Shown: positions 35,822 to 45,371 of the stretch, in pieces | Numbering within the stretch: the stretch's first letter is position 1 | How the letters are laid out: every line of letters starts with the position of its first letter | Assembly (NCBI GenBank): GCA_002083515.1 | Contig: LWDN01000022.1 | Location: 85,564 to 149,563, forward strand | Direction: 5' to 3' | Length of the DNA: 64,000 nt | Source of the DNA: Proteobacteria bacterium HN_bin10 | GTDB taxonomy: Bacteria > Pseudomonadota > Alphaproteobacteria > Caulobacterales > Aquidulcibacteraceae | Translations under genes and position numbers: made by a program | Notes under the pieces: model-generated | Databases searched by the model: none | Seen by the model: only the letters and a program-made list of their open reading frames with translations | What the model was told of the DNA's origin: nothing

Positions 35822-36540
35822 TGTTGCATTGTGCTGGCGTCAGCCCGCTTGCGAACCGTGCGCTGCTCGATGCGTTTCTCGAAACTGCCCTGGACGATGC
35901 GGTCGACGTAGATCCCAGGCGTGTGGATCGCGTCGGGATCGAGTTCGCCGGTGGGCACCAGAATTTCAACCTCCGCCACGCACTTCTTGCCGGCTGTCGC
36001 CATCATCGGATTGAAGTTGCGCGCGGTCTTGCGGAAGATGAGATTGCCCTCGTGGTCGCCCTTCCAGGCTTTGACGATGGAGAGATCGGCGACCAAGCCG
36101 GTTTCCAGGACGTAGGTTTCGCCGTTGAACACCTTCGTCTCTTTGCCTTCCGCTACCAAGGTGCCGGCGCCGGTCTTGGTGTAGAAGCCGGCAATGCCTG
36201 CGCCGCCGGCGCGGCAACGCTCGGCCAGCGTCCCTTGCGGGTTGAACTCAAGCTCCAGCTCGCCGCTCAGATACTGGCGCGCGAATTCCTTGTTCTCACC
36301 GACATAGGACGAGACCATCTTCTTGATCTGCTTGGTCTCCAGCAACAGCCCCAGGCCCCAGCCGTCGACGCCGGCATTGTTGGAGATGACGGTGATGCCC
36401 TTCACGCCGGTGTCACGCAACGCAATGATCAGGTTTTCTGGAATGCCGCAGAGGCCGAAGCCGCCGCTCATCACCGTCATGCCGTCGAAGGTCATGCCCT
36501 CGAGCGCGGACTTGGCGTCCGGGTAAACTTTGTTGGCCAT
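35818..36540 (-). CDS. scoA: 3-oxoacid CoA-transferase subunit A
   Basis: The 240-residue protein starts MANKVYPDAKSALEGMTFDGMTVMSGGFGLCGIPENLI, the glycine-rich oxyanion motif of subunit A, and ends with KRIEQRTVRKR plus a few extra residues (ADASTMQQ). With ScoB it forms succinyl-CoA:3-oxoacid CoA transferase. The extra C-terminal residues run into the start of the inserted nucleotidyltransferase gene, as expected if a cassette joined here. Confidence 0.95.
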   Translation of the reverse strand: MANKVYPDAKSALEGMTFDGMTVMSGGFGLCGIPENLIIALRDTGVKGITVISNNAGVDGWGLGLLLETKQIKKMVSSYVGENKEFARQYLSGELELEFNPQGTLAERCRAGGAGIAGFYTKTGAGTLVAEGKETKVFNGETYVLETGLVADLSIVKAWKGDHEGNLIFRKTARNFNPMMATAGKKCVAEVEILVPTGELDPDAIHTPGIYVDRIVQGSFEKRIEQRTVRKRADASTMQQ

Positions 36541-36612
36541 GAGGCCCGTTTACGGAGCGGCGTGAACGCGCGCAACCTGCCGGGATGCATACGCGAGTCC
36601 CCGAAACGAGTT

Positions 36613-36641
36613 GCGCCGGCGGCTGAGCCGGCCGCCGGCGC
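36613..36641. repeat. GC-rich palindrome upstream of scoA
   Basis: A perfect 11-bp stem GCGCCGGCGGC/GCCGCCGGCGC with a 7-base loop is followed at 36650-36730 by two further dyads (CATCCC/GGGATG and CCCCGGT/ACCGGGG). The gap between the CaiB-type gene and scoA thus consists mainly of hairpins. It may terminate transcription of the upstream gene. Confidence 0.6.
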
Positions 36642-36762
36642 TTTCGCTTCATCCCTGAGGTGGGATGAGAACCTGGCCCCGGTACGAGCGAGGGACGAAA
36701 TATCGTCCGGAACCGGGGATGATAAGACACCACCGGCCTTGAACCGGCGCTGAATCCGCCTC

Positions 36763-37869
36763 TCAGCTTGGCCGGGCCGAAATTCCCCAGTCGGCCAGGA
36801 TTTGCTCGGCTTTTGCGCCCATTCCCCCCGGCGGTCCCTGAACGGCGGAGGGGGTGCGCGAAAATCTTGGGGCGGGGCCGGGCTGAATCAGTCCCTCGAC
36901 ATCCACAAACGCGCCGCGGGCGACGTTGTGGGGGTGGAAAGGCGCCTCGGCCATGGAGAGAACCGGAGCGAAGCAGACGTCAGTACCCTCCATCAGAGCG
37001 GTCCATTCGTCGCGCGTCTTGGCGGCGATGACCTCCGCAAGTTTTTCCGACAGCGCCGGCCATTCCGGCTTGTTCATCTGCATCGCGAAAGCTGAATCGT
37101 CTGTCAGTCCAGTCTTCTCCAGCAGCAGTGCGTAGAATTGCGGCTCGATCGAACCGATCGAAATATACTTCCCGTCCTTGGTCTTGTAGACGTCATAGAA
37201 GTGCGCGCCGCCGTCGAGCAAGTTGGCGTCGCGCTCGTCGGTCCAGATGCCGGAGGCGCGCAAGCCGTAGATGACGCTCATCAGCGAGGCGGCGCCATCG
37301 GTGATGGCGGCGTCGATGACTTGACCCAAGCCGGAGCGCTGCGCCTCGTAGAGCGCCGCACACACGCCCATCGCCAGGTAGAGCGCGCCGCCGCCGTAAT
37401 CGCCGACCAGGTTGAGCGGCGGCGCCGGAGCGTCGTCCTTGCGGCCCATTGCATGCAGAGCGCCCGAGATGGCGATGTAGTTGAGATCGTGGCCTGCAGC
37501 GTCGGCAAGCGGGCCGGTCTGCCCCCAACCGGTCATGCGGCCGTAGATCAGCTTTGGGTTGCGCGTGAGCGCTTCATCGGGCCCGAGCCCGAGGCGCTCC
37601 ATGACGCCGGGGCGAAATCCCTCGATCAGCACGTCCGCCTTTTCGATCAGCGCCAGCGCGACGCCGAGATCGTTGGCGTCCTTCAGATCGAGTGCCACGT
37701 GGCGGCGTCCGCGCGCGGGAATGTCGTTCTTGAACGTCGGCCGTCCGCCCTTGCGGTCCACGCGCACGACATCGGCGCCCATGTCCGAGAGCAGCATGCA
37801 GCAGAACGGACCAGGCCCGATGCCGGCGAACTCAACCACTTTGACGCCCGAAAGCGGCCCCTGACCCAT
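36763..37869 (-). CDS. CaiB/BaiF CoA-transferase family protein, alpha-methylacyl-CoA racemase-like
   Basis: The 368-residue protein starts GPLSGVKVVEFAGIGPGPFCCMLLSDMGADVVRV, the family III CoA-transferase signature. GHDLNYIAISGAL and GDYGGGALYLAMG match alpha-methylacyl-CoA racemase, where His and Asp in these motifs act as acid and base. It would epimerise 2-methylacyl-CoA esters for beta-oxidation. Racemase rather than transferase is inferred from these motifs. It precedes scoA-scoB on the same strand by 222 bases. Confidence 0.88.
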   Translation of the reverse strand: MGQGPLSGVKVVEFAGIGPGPFCCMLLSDMGADVVRVDRKGGRPTFKNDIPARGRRHVALDLKDANDLGVALALIEKADVLIEGFRPGVMERLGLGPDEALTRNPKLIYGRMTGWGQTGPLADAAGHDLNYIAISGALHAMGRKDDAPAPPLNLVGDYGGGALYLAMGVCAALYEAQRSGLGQVIDAAITDGAASLMSVIYGLRASGIWTDERDANLLDGGAHFYDVYKTKDGKYISIGSIEPQFYALLLEKTGLTDDSAFAMQMNKPEWPALSEKLAEVIAAKTRDEWTALMEGTDVCFAPVLSMAEAPFHPHNVARGAFVDVEGLIQPGPAPRFSRTPSAVQGPPGGMGAKAEQILADWGISARPS

Positions 37870-37966
37870 ATTCTGCTCCGTTTACCCTCGCGGTTTCGCG
37901 CCGTGCTAAGCGGCGATACCTATAGCAGGTCGTCGCGCCCGTCTCCGGGGCGCCGGAGCGTTAACT

Positions 37967-39262
37967 TTGCGGATTGTGGTGAGAGCCGCCGACGCGCGCG
38001 TCGCGCGTGAGGCGCAGGCGTTGCTCGACGCCGCCGGCCTCGCCGCAGCGGCGCTCGCCGGGCCTTACCGCGCCGCGCCCGATGGCGAAGACATTTCCAT
38101 CATCCCGCAGCACGGCGCCGGCGCTGGCGCGCTCGCGGCCAGTGTGGCGGCGGTCGCGAACAAGCCCCTCGCGCAGCTAGCTGGCTATGTGGGCGTCGGA
38201 CTAGCAGCGCAGCTCACGGAGACCAACTCTTATTCCGGCGCCGTTTGGCTCGATGCCTCGCCTGTGCTCCTGCGCGCGCAGCTGGATGCCTGGATCCGTT
38301 TGGCGATAGCCGAAGAAGAATCGGCGCGGCGGTCCGCAACGGCGGCGGCGCTCGGTGTGGCGTCGCCAACGCTAGCGCCGGAGCGCAAACTTGCGGCGCT
38401 CTATATCGGCGCGCCCTCCTCCATGTTTCTGGCCTTGGAGCGGGCGTTTGCGGAGCAGGGCGGCAGCCTTGAAGCCGCCTTTAGCTCGTACGCCGGCTTC
38501 GATCGTCTGCACGACGAACCATTCGACGCGGTCGTCCTCAACGGTGTCCACGACACAACCACCGCTCTGTCTTTGTGCGGGGCGCTGCGGCGCAACGCGA
38601 CGCTGCACAACCTCCCCACCTTGATGCTGGCGAAGCCGGGAGATGCGGCAACCGCAGACGTGGCCGTCGAACGCGGCGCGTGTGCAATCTCCATCTCGCA
38701 CCTGCCATCCTTTGGGGACCTCGGTTGGTTGTTTGAAGCCATCCGCCGTGAACGCCGCCGCAGCTCTGCAGAACACCAGATGCGGGCCCTGCGCGATCTG
38801 ATGGGGGATGCGCGTACGGGTCTCTGGCGACGAGGACCGTTCGAGACGCATCTGGCGCGCATGGCCGCCGACCATCACGCCAGCGGCCGTCCGATGAGCG
38901 TCGTTGCGCTACGGGTGACGCCGGCGATCGGCGCGCGCGAACCCAGCCCAGAGGTATGGCGCAAAGGCTTCGCTGAGATCGCATCTCTGGCGGCGCGGCT
39001 GATGCGCGAAGCCGATTGCGGCGCCGCGTTTGGTCCCGACGTCATCGCGCTGGCGCTGCCCGCGGCGCGGTTGCAAGACGCAAAACGTACGGCGGAACGG
39101 ATCGCCTCTGTTGCAGAGTGCACGGCGTTTGCCTCCGGCGACGGCGGCGCCGGACCGCTGATATTCGAACAAAGCGTTGTCGAAATGCAGCCTGGCGAGA
39201 GCGGCGCCGCCATGCTTGCCCGCGCGCTGCTCGCCATCGAGGTCGAGGCGGTTCCGGCTTAA
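37967..39262 (+). CDS. PopA-like degenerate receiver-receiver-GGDEF protein
   Basis: The 431-residue protein looks like two degenerate receiver-like domains (about 1-120 and 138-260) and a GGDEF-like domain (about 275-431; GLWRRGPFETHLARM). The active-site GGDEF is replaced by GPDVI (356-360), so cyclase activity is unlikely, but RxxD (READ, 347-350) lies five residues before it at the canonical inhibitory-site position. This matches the plan of Caulobacter PopA, a c-di-GMP effector in CtrA degradation. The start appears to be TTG 37967, with GGAG about 9 bases upstream. The family call is inferred. Confidence 0.6.
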   Translation: MRIVVRAADARVAREAQALLDAAGLAAAALAGPYRAAPDGEDISIIPQHGAGAGALAASVAAVANKPLAQLAGYVGVGLAAQLTETNSYSGAVWLDASPVLLRAQLDAWIRLAIAEEESARRSATAAALGVASPTLAPERKLAALYIGAPSSMFLALERAFAEQGGSLEAAFSSYAGFDRLHDEPFDAVVLNGVHDTTTALSLCGALRRNATLHNLPTLMLAKPGDAATADVAVERGACAISISHLPSFGDLGWLFEAIRRERRRSSAEHQMRALRDLMGDARTGLWRRGPFETHLARMAADHHASGRPMSVVALRVTPAIGAREPSPEVWRKGFAEIASLAARLMREADCGAAFGPDVIALALPAARLQDAKRTAERIASVAECTAFASGDGGAGPLIFEQSVVEMQPGESGAAMLARALLAIEVEAVPA

Positions 39263-42200
39263 GCCGCTTTGCGTATGGCCAAACGCGCCATCGCTTCCAA
39301 TACAGTGCGCAACGCCTTCAGACGCTGCGCGGCCTCCGGCCAGCCGCCTTGCACAACGAGTTTGCCGTCAGGCCGCATCTTGTAGTCGTCTGGCCGTTCG
39401 GTGATGAACCGCACCAACGCCAGCGGATCGGGGAAGCCGCTTTCGCGGAAGGTCAGCACCGCGCCTTTCGGGCCGGCGTCCAGTTTCGAAATCTGGCACC
39501 GTCGGCAGAGCGCCTTCAGCGCCGCCACTGCGATGAGTTGATCGGCTTCCGGCGGCAGCGGGCCGAAGCGATCGATCAGCTCCGCCGCGAACGCCTCGCG
39601 TTCCTGATCGGTGTCCAGCTCCGCCAAGCGGCGGTAGAGCGCCAAGCGCACGGTGAGGTCCGCGACGTACTCTTCCGGGATCAACACCGAGGCGCCGACA
39701 TTGATCTGCGGGGACCAGGATTTTTCGCTGACGGCCTCGTCCGTCCCATCGCGCAGGGATGCAACGGCCTCCTCCAACATGGACTGATAGAGTTCTACCC
39801 CGACCTCGCGGATGTGGCCCGATTGTTCTTCGCCAAGCAAATTGCCGCCGCCGCGCATGTCGAGATCGTGGCTGGCCAGGGTGAAGCCAGCGCCGAGGTT
39901 GTCGAGCGACGAGAGAATCTTGAGCCGTTTCTCGGCGCTGACTGTCAGCGTTTGTTCAGCCGCGGTGGTGAGATAGGCGTAGGCGCGCAGCTTGGAACGG
40001 CCGACGCGCCCGCGCAGCTGATAGAGCTGCGCCAAGCCGAACATGTCGGCGCGGAAGAGCACCAGAGTGTTCGCGCGCGGGATATCCAAGCCCGACTCGA
40101 CGATGCTGGTGGACACTAGAACATCGAACGCGCCGTCGTAAAAATTGGTCATGATCTCGTCGAGCGCGCCGGCCGCCATCTGCCCGTGCGCGACCGCGAA
40201 GCTCACTTCAGGCACATTGCGGCGCAGGAAATCCGAAACCTCTTCGAGATCGGAAATGCGCGGGGCGACGAAGAAACTCTGGCCGCCGCGGTATTTCTCA
40301 CGCAGCAGCGCCTCGCGCACCGTGACCGCGTCAAACGGCGTCACATAGGTGCGCACCGCCATCCGGTCGATCGGCGGCGTGGTGATCAGGCTCATCTCGC
40401 GCACGCCAGCGAGGGCAAGCTGCAGCGTGCGCGGGATAGGCGTCGCCGACAGCGTGAGCGCGTGCACTTCGGCGCGCAGGTCTTTCAGCCGTTCCTTATG
40501 CTTGACCCCGAAGTGTTGCTCTTCGTCGATGATCATCAGACCCAGATCGGAGAACTTGATCGTCTTCGACAGCAGCGCATGCGTGCCGATGACGATCTCG
40601 ATCGTACCGTCCGTCAGCCCAGCCTTGGTTTCGTTCGCCTCTTTGGCGCTCACCAATCGAGACAACTGACGCACCCGGATCGGAAGCCCGCGGAAGCGCT
40701 CCGAAAAGGTGCGGAAGTGTTGGCGGCAGAGCAATGTCGTCGGCGCCACCACCGCCACCTGCTTGCCGGTCATCGCCACGAGGAAAGCCGCGCGCAGCGC
40801 CACTTCGGTTTTGCCGAAGCCGACATCGCCGCAGATGAGGCGATCCATGGGCCGGCCGGCGGCCAGATCGCCGATGACATCGTCTATCGCCGCAAGCTGG
40901 TCGTCGGTTTCTTCGTACGGGAAGCGCGCGCAGAACTCGTCCCACAGACCCTCCGGCGGCGCCACCGGTTCGGCGACGCGCGTCGCCCGCAGCGCCGCAA
41001 TGCGAAGCAATTCCTCGGCCATGTCGCGCAGGCGCTGCTTGGCGCGCGCCTTGCGGCTCTGCCAGGCGACGCCGCCCAGCCTGTCGAGCTGCGCCTCGGC
41101 ATCCTCGGCGCCGTAGCGGCTGACCAGTTCGATATTCTCGACCGGCAGATAGAGTTTGTCGCCGCCGGCATAGGTCAGGTCCAGGCAATCGTGCGGCGCG
41201 CCGGCGACATCGAGCGTCTTCAAGCCTTCGTAACGCCCGACGCCATGATCCTGGTGGACGATCAGATCGCCCTGGCTCATCGCCGCCGCTTCGGCGATCA
41301 CGCTCGACGCTTTGCGGCGCTTGCGCGGCCGCGCCAAGCGATCGCCCAGAATGTCCTGTTCGGCGATGAGCGCGAGTTGTTCGGTCTCGAACCCATGTTC
41401 GATTGGCAAGACGACAAGCGCGTGTGCGTCCTTCGGCAACGCCGACGCATGCCGCCATGAGTCGCTGCGCACCACCGCATCGACGCCATGATCGGCGAGC
41501 ACGCCGGCGAGCCGCTCGGCCGAGCCGTCCGACCACGCCGCGATGAGGATGCGCTTCTTCGCCTTGCTCAGCGCTTCGATGTGATTGGCGGCGGCTTCGA
41601 ACACATTGATATCCGCGGTCTGCCGCTCCGGGGCAAAATCCCTGCCCGGCCGCGCGCCCAAATCGAGCTGTTTTTTGGCGTCGGTGTCGAAGTGGGTGAA
41701 GCGGCGCACCGCGTGCGAGGCCAACGCGGCGTTCAGCGCCTCCTCTCCGAGATAGAGCAGATCGGGTTCCGGCGCGCGGAACGGCGCGCCGCCGCGCGGG
41801 ATCGGCGCGGTTTTGCGAGACTGGTAGTGATCGCGCGCGGTCTCGACGCGTTCCTTGATCGCCTCCTCGGCCAACGCGTCGAAGGCCACCAGGGCGCCGG
41901 CGCCGGCATAGTCGAACACCGTTTCCAGCCGCTCGTAGAAGAACGGCAAAAATTGCTCGACACCTTGGCGGCGGATACGGGCGCTGACGCTGTCATAAAG
42001 CGGATCGCTGACCGCGCCGAACGCCTGCGTGAAACGACGGCGGAACTGCAGCACGGTCAGTTCGTCCAGCAGCACTTCGCTGACCGGCGTCAGCAGCGCT
42101 GACTTGAACTTGGCCTTTGAGATCTGCGTTTCGGGATCGAAGCTGCGGATCGTCTCCAGCGTGTCGCCGAAGAAATCGAAGCGAAAGGGCTCTGCTGCGC

Positions 42201-42750
42201 CCGGCGGAAAGACATCGATCAAGCCGCCGCGCACTGCGAACTCGCCCGGCGCCCGCACCGTGGAGGCGCGCGCATAGCCGTTGACGACGAGGTAGGTCTC
42301 GAGTTGCTCCATCGAGGTTTCGGCGCCGGCTTCCGCCGCGAACGCGCCCTGCGTCAAGCGCTGACGCGGCGGCGTCCGCTGCGCCACCGCCGACGCAGTC
42401 GCCACCACCAGCAGCGGCGCATCCTTCTCGCTTCGCCGCGCCAATTGCGTCAGCGCCGCACACCGTTGCGCCGCGACGGAGGCGGCCGGAGAAATCCGAT
42501 CGTACGGCAGAGTATCCCAGCCCGGCAGGCGCAGCGTCTCCAGTTCCGGAGTGAAGAACTTCACCGCCGCCTCGAACTGCGCCGCCCGCGTTTCGTCGCG
42601 CGCCACGAACACGGTCACCCCGCCGCGCAGCCGCGCCGCTTCGGCCAACCCGGCGGCGTCGACGCCCTCCGGCGCGCCGGACACCGTCAGCGCGTCTTTC
42701 GATCGCGCCAAAGTCTCGATCAACTTCTGAGGGAGGGCGGGGTCTTTCAT
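39259..42750 (-). CDS. mfd: Transcription-repair coupling factor Mfd
   Basis: The 1163-residue protein has the full architecture: UvrB-homology region (DTLPYDRISP), RNA polymerase interaction domain (GDLIVHQDHGVGRYEGLKTL), RecG-like translocase with Walker A GDVGFGKTE and DEEQ box IIDEEQHFG, helicase motifs SATPIPRTLQLAL and QLRGRVGRS, and the C-terminal TRCF domain. It removes RNA polymerase stalled at lesions and recruits UvrA. Its ATG overlaps the sdhE stop by 4 bases. Confidence 0.97.
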   Translation of the reverse strand: MKDPALPQKLIETLARSKDALTVSGAPEGVDAAGLAEAARLRGGVTVFVARDETRAAQFEAAVKFFTPELETLRLPGWDTLPYDRISPAASVAAQRCAALTQLARRSEKDAPLLVVATASAVAQRTPPRQRLTQGAFAAEAGAETSMEQLETYLVVNGYARASTVRAPGEFAVRGGLIDVFPPGAAEPFRFDFFGDTLETIRSFDPETQISKAKFKSALLTPVSEVLLDELTVLQFRRRFTQAFGAVSDPLYDSVSARIRRQGVEQFLPFFYERLETVFDYAGAGALVAFDALAEEAIKERVETARDHYQSRKTAPIPRGGAPFRAPEPDLLYLGEEALNAALASHAVRRFTHFDTDAKKQLDLGARPGRDFAPERQTADINVFEAAANHIEALSKAKKRILIAAWSDGSAERLAGVLADHGVDAVVRSDSWRHASALPKDAHALVVLPIEHGFETEQLALIAEQDILGDRLARPRKRRKASSVIAEAAAMSQGDLIVHQDHGVGRYEGLKTLDVAGAPHDCLDLTYAGGDKLYLPVENIELVSRYGAEDAEAQLDRLGGVAWQSRKARAKQRLRDMAEELLRIAALRATRVAEPVAPPEGLWDEFCARFPYEETDDQLAAIDDVIGDLAAGRPMDRLICGDVGFGKTEVALRAAFLVAMTGKQVAVVAPTTLLCRQHFRTFSERFRGLPIRVRQLSRLVSAKEANETKAGLTDGTIEIVIGTHALLSKTIKFSDLGLMIIDEEQHFGVKHKERLKDLRAEVHALTLSATPIPRTLQLALAGVREMSLITTPPIDRMAVRTYVTPFDAVTVREALLREKYRGGQSFFVAPRISDLEEVSDFLRRNVPEVSFAVAHGQMAAGALDEIMTNFYDGAFDVLVSTSIVESGLDIPRANTLVLFRADMFGLAQLYQLRGRVGRSKLRAYAYLTTAAEQTLTVSAEKRLKILSSLDNLGAGFTLASHDLDMRGGGNLLGEEQSGHIREVGVELYQSMLEEAVASLRDGTDEAVSEKSWSPQINVGASVLIPEEYVADLTVRLALYRRLAELDTDQEREAFAAELIDRFGPLPPEADQLIAVAALKALCRRCQISKLDAGPKGAVLTFRESGFPDPLALVRFITERPDDYKMRPDGKLVVQGGWPEAAQRLKALRTVLEAMARLAIRKAA

Positions 42751-43010
42751 CGGTCCTGTTTGCTTTCGGCGCAGAACGCGCGAATCGACGCCAGCACCGG
42801 CGTGTCGTGTTCACGCGGCGCCGGCGCTTGATCGGTGACCCACTCGTAGACGTCCTGGTCAGGCGCATCGAGCAGGCGTTCGAAGGCGTCCAAGCCGGTT
42901 TCGTCGAGGTCGGCAAGGCGGCGGTCGGCGAAACCGCCCAGAATCAGATCAATCTCCCGAAATCCCCGGCGCCACGCGCGGAATTTGAGCTTCTTGCGGC
43001 GGTCGTCCAT
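42747..43010 (-). CDS. sdhE: Succinate dehydrogenase flavinylation factor SdhE
   Basis: The 87-residue protein shows the SdhE motif RGFREIDLILGGFAD (RGxxE) and the acidic C-terminal half LLDAPDQDVYEWVTD. It assists covalent attachment of FAD to SdhA. It is placed directly before mfd with overlapping stop/start, as in many alphaproteobacteria, and is divergent from recG across 87 bases. Confidence 0.94.
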   Translation of the reverse strand: MDDRRKKLKFRAWRRGFREIDLILGGFADRRLADLDETGLDAFERLLDAPDQDVYEWVTDQAPAPREHDTPVLASIRAFCAESKQDR

Positions 43011-43097
43011 GGGCCCTTAAGGGGAGTCAAAACGCGAGGGGGCCGCGCTATAACCTATCGGCGGCGCCCTGTCAGCGTCGCCTACGCTAAGCGAGCC

Positions 43098-45200
43098 ATG
43101 AACGACGTTGCCCCCTCCCCCGCGAGAGCCGTGCTGGACGCCCTGCTGGCGCCGGCGCGCACGCCAAAGGGGGCGCGCAAGGAGACGATGGACCTGATCG
43201 CCAAGGTGGCGGGCGGGCGGCTTGCGCGCGATCTGGTGTTCCTGCCGCCGAACAGCGCCATCGACCGGCGCCTGCGCGTGCCCATCGGCGAAACCAATGA
43301 GGGCGACATCGCCACCATCGAGGCCGAGGTCGACGGCCACATGCCCGGTTACAAGAACCTGCCCTACCGCATTCGCCTCCGCGATCAGACCGGCTTCCTG
43401 ACTGTCGCCTACTTCCGCGGCAACGAGGAGATGCTGAAACGCATGTGGCCGGTCGGCCAGACGCGGCTGGTGAGCGGCGAAATCCGATTCTACGACGGCA
43501 TGCGGCAAATGCTGCATCCCGATCACGTCGCCGATCCGGCGAAGGGCGAAGCGCCGCCGACGGTCGAGCCGGTCTATCCGCTGACACAGGGTCTCTCCGG
43601 GCGCATGCTTGCGCGCACCCTGCTCACCGCGCTCGACACCGTGCCGGAAGCGCCTGAATGGCTGGAGCCTTCGACGGTCAAGGCCCACGACTGGCCTGAC
43701 TTCCGCACCGCGCTCGAGCATCTGCATAGGCCAACCTCGCCCGAGGACGTGCTGCCGCAGAGCGCCTTCCGTACGCGCCTGGCGTATGACGAATTGTTCG
43801 CCCGCCAATGCGCGCTGCGCTTGCGCCGCCAACACCGACGCAAGGAACCCGGTCGCGCCGTGGTGGGCGACGGCAGTCTCAGCAACAAGATCATCGCCGC
43901 CCTCCCCTTTGCGCCAACCGGCGCGCAGCGCCGCGCGGTCAGCGAAATCTACGCCGACATGAGCGAGCCAGCGCCGATGCTGCGCCTGCTGCAAGGCGAT
44001 GTCGGCTCCGGCAAGACATTGGTGGCGGCGCTGGCGATGGCGCGTGCGGCCGAAGCCGGACTGCAGAGCGCCATGATGGCGCCGACCGACCTGCTCGCGC
44101 GTCAGCACGGTGCAACCCTTGAGCCGTTGCTGTCGGCCGCCGGCATCAGGATGGCGGTGCTGACCGGGCGCGACAAAGGCAAGGAGCGCAAGCTCATTCT
44201 CGACCGCATGGCGAGCGGTGCGCTTCACGTCGTCGTCGGCACGCACGCGCTCTTTCAGGATGAGGTCGCCTTTCGCGATCTCGGCCTCATCGTCATCGAC
44301 GAGCAGCATCGCTTCGGCGTCTCCGACCGCATGCGTATGGTCGCCAAAGGATTTGCGCCGCACGTGCTGGTGATGAGCGCCACCCCGATCCCGCGCACGC
44401 TGGCGCTTTCCATTCACGGCGACATGGACCTCTCGGTGCTGGACGAGAAGCCGCCGGGACGCCAGCCGATCAAGACCGCAACCATGCCGACCTCCCGTCT
44501 CAGCGAAGTCATCGGCGCCATCGGCGACGCGGTGAAGCGCGGCGAGCGGGCCTATTGGGTCTGCCCGCTGATCGAGGAGAGCGAAGCGGTCGATCTGCCC
44601 GCCGTGCTCGACCGGCACAAGGAACTGCAGGCCTATTTTGGCAAGGGCGTCGAGATCGTGCATGGACAGATGAACGCGACAGCGCGCGAAGCGGCGATGG
44701 ATCGCTTCCGTTCCGGGGAGTCGTTCCTCTTGGTGGCGACCACCGTGATCGAAGTCGGCGTCAATGTGCCGGAAGCGACGATCATGGTCATCGAGCAGGC
44801 CGAGCGCTTCGGCCTGGCGCAATTGCACCAGCTGCGCGGGCGCGTTGGCCGCGGCGACAAGCAGGGCTCGTGCGTGCTCCTGTGGAAGCCGCCGCTCGGC
44901 GAGGCCGCCAAGACCCGTCTCGACGCCATTCGCCGCCACGACGACGGCTTCGCCATCGCCGAGATCGACTTCAAACTGCGCGGCGCCGGCGACGTGCTCG
45001 GCACCCAGCAATCCGGTTTGCCGCCGTTCCGCTTGGTGTCGCCGGAAGCGCACGCCGACATGCTGGGTTCCGCCGACAAGGAAGCGCGCCTTGCGGTGGA
45101 GCGCGATCCGGAGCTGAAAGGCCCGCGCGGCGAAGCGATCCGGCTGGCGCTTTCAGCCTTCGGCTATGCTGAGGCGGCGGAACTGGCGCGGAGTGGTTGA
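43098..45200 (+). CDS. recG: ATP-dependent DNA helicase RecG
   Basis: The 700-residue protein has the OB-fold wedge domain (KNLPYRIRLRDQTGFLTVAYF), Walker A GDVGSGKTLVAA, DEQH box VIDEQHRFGV, SATPIPRTLALS, and the C-terminal QLHQLRGRVGRGD and TRG motif region. It remodels stalled replication forks and branched recombination intermediates. ATG 43098 is the correct start by family alignment; the frame extends upstream without RecG similarity. Confidence 0.96.
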   Translation: MNDVAPSPARAVLDALLAPARTPKGARKETMDLIAKVAGGRLARDLVFLPPNSAIDRRLRVPIGETNEGDIATIEAEVDGHMPGYKNLPYRIRLRDQTGFLTVAYFRGNEEMLKRMWPVGQTRLVSGEIRFYDGMRQMLHPDHVADPAKGEAPPTVEPVYPLTQGLSGRMLARTLLTALDTVPEAPEWLEPSTVKAHDWPDFRTALEHLHRPTSPEDVLPQSAFRTRLAYDELFARQCALRLRRQHRRKEPGRAVVGDGSLSNKIIAALPFAPTGAQRRAVSEIYADMSEPAPMLRLLQGDVGSGKTLVAALAMARAAEAGLQSAMMAPTDLLARQHGATLEPLLSAAGIRMAVLTGRDKGKERKLILDRMASGALHVVVGTHALFQDEVAFRDLGLIVIDEQHRFGVSDRMRMVAKGFAPHVLVMSATPIPRTLALSIHGDMDLSVLDEKPPGRQPIKTATMPTSRLSEVIGAIGDAVKRGERAYWVCPLIEESEAVDLPAVLDRHKELQAYFGKGVEIVHGQMNATAREAAMDRFRSGESFLLVATTVIEVGVNVPEATIMVIEQAERFGLAQLHQLRGRVGRGDKQGSCVLLWKPPLGEAAKTRLDAIRRHDDGFAIAEIDFKLRGAGDVLGTQQSGLPPFRLVSPEAHADMLGSADKEARLAVERDPELKGPRGEAIRLALSAFGYAEAAELARSG

Positions 45201-45267
45201 AAGGATCGCCACATGCGCCGGCGCCCGCGGCGAAGCATTCGCTTCGCGCGGCGCGGGTGGTTGGAGG

Positions 45268-45361
45268 TTGGAGCGCGGGCTTCCAAGCCCGCACTGACCG
45301 GTAGGAGATTGGAGCGCGTCGCTCCGCGACGCAGGCGCGCTTGGAAGCGCGCGTTCCAACT
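45268..45361. repeat. Family A repeat cluster, three modules, downstream of recG
   Basis: Three TTGGAGCGCG-type modules are seen: two in direct orientation (45268-45292, and from about 45309) and a third inverted (ending GCGCGTTCCAA near 45359). Each has its own hairpin, for example GCGGGCTTCCAAGCCCGC. It lies between the ends of recG and the convergent unknown gene. Confidence 0.8.
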
Positions 45362-45371
45362 TGGATAGTCT

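Noticed and set aside
37967..39262. Active diguanylate cyclase
   Set aside because: The GGDEF signature is replaced by GPDVI, so the metal and GTP-binding residues are lost.
45201..45371. Insertion sequence remnant after recG
   Set aside because: No transposase fragment or terminal duplication; the region resolves into three family A modules.
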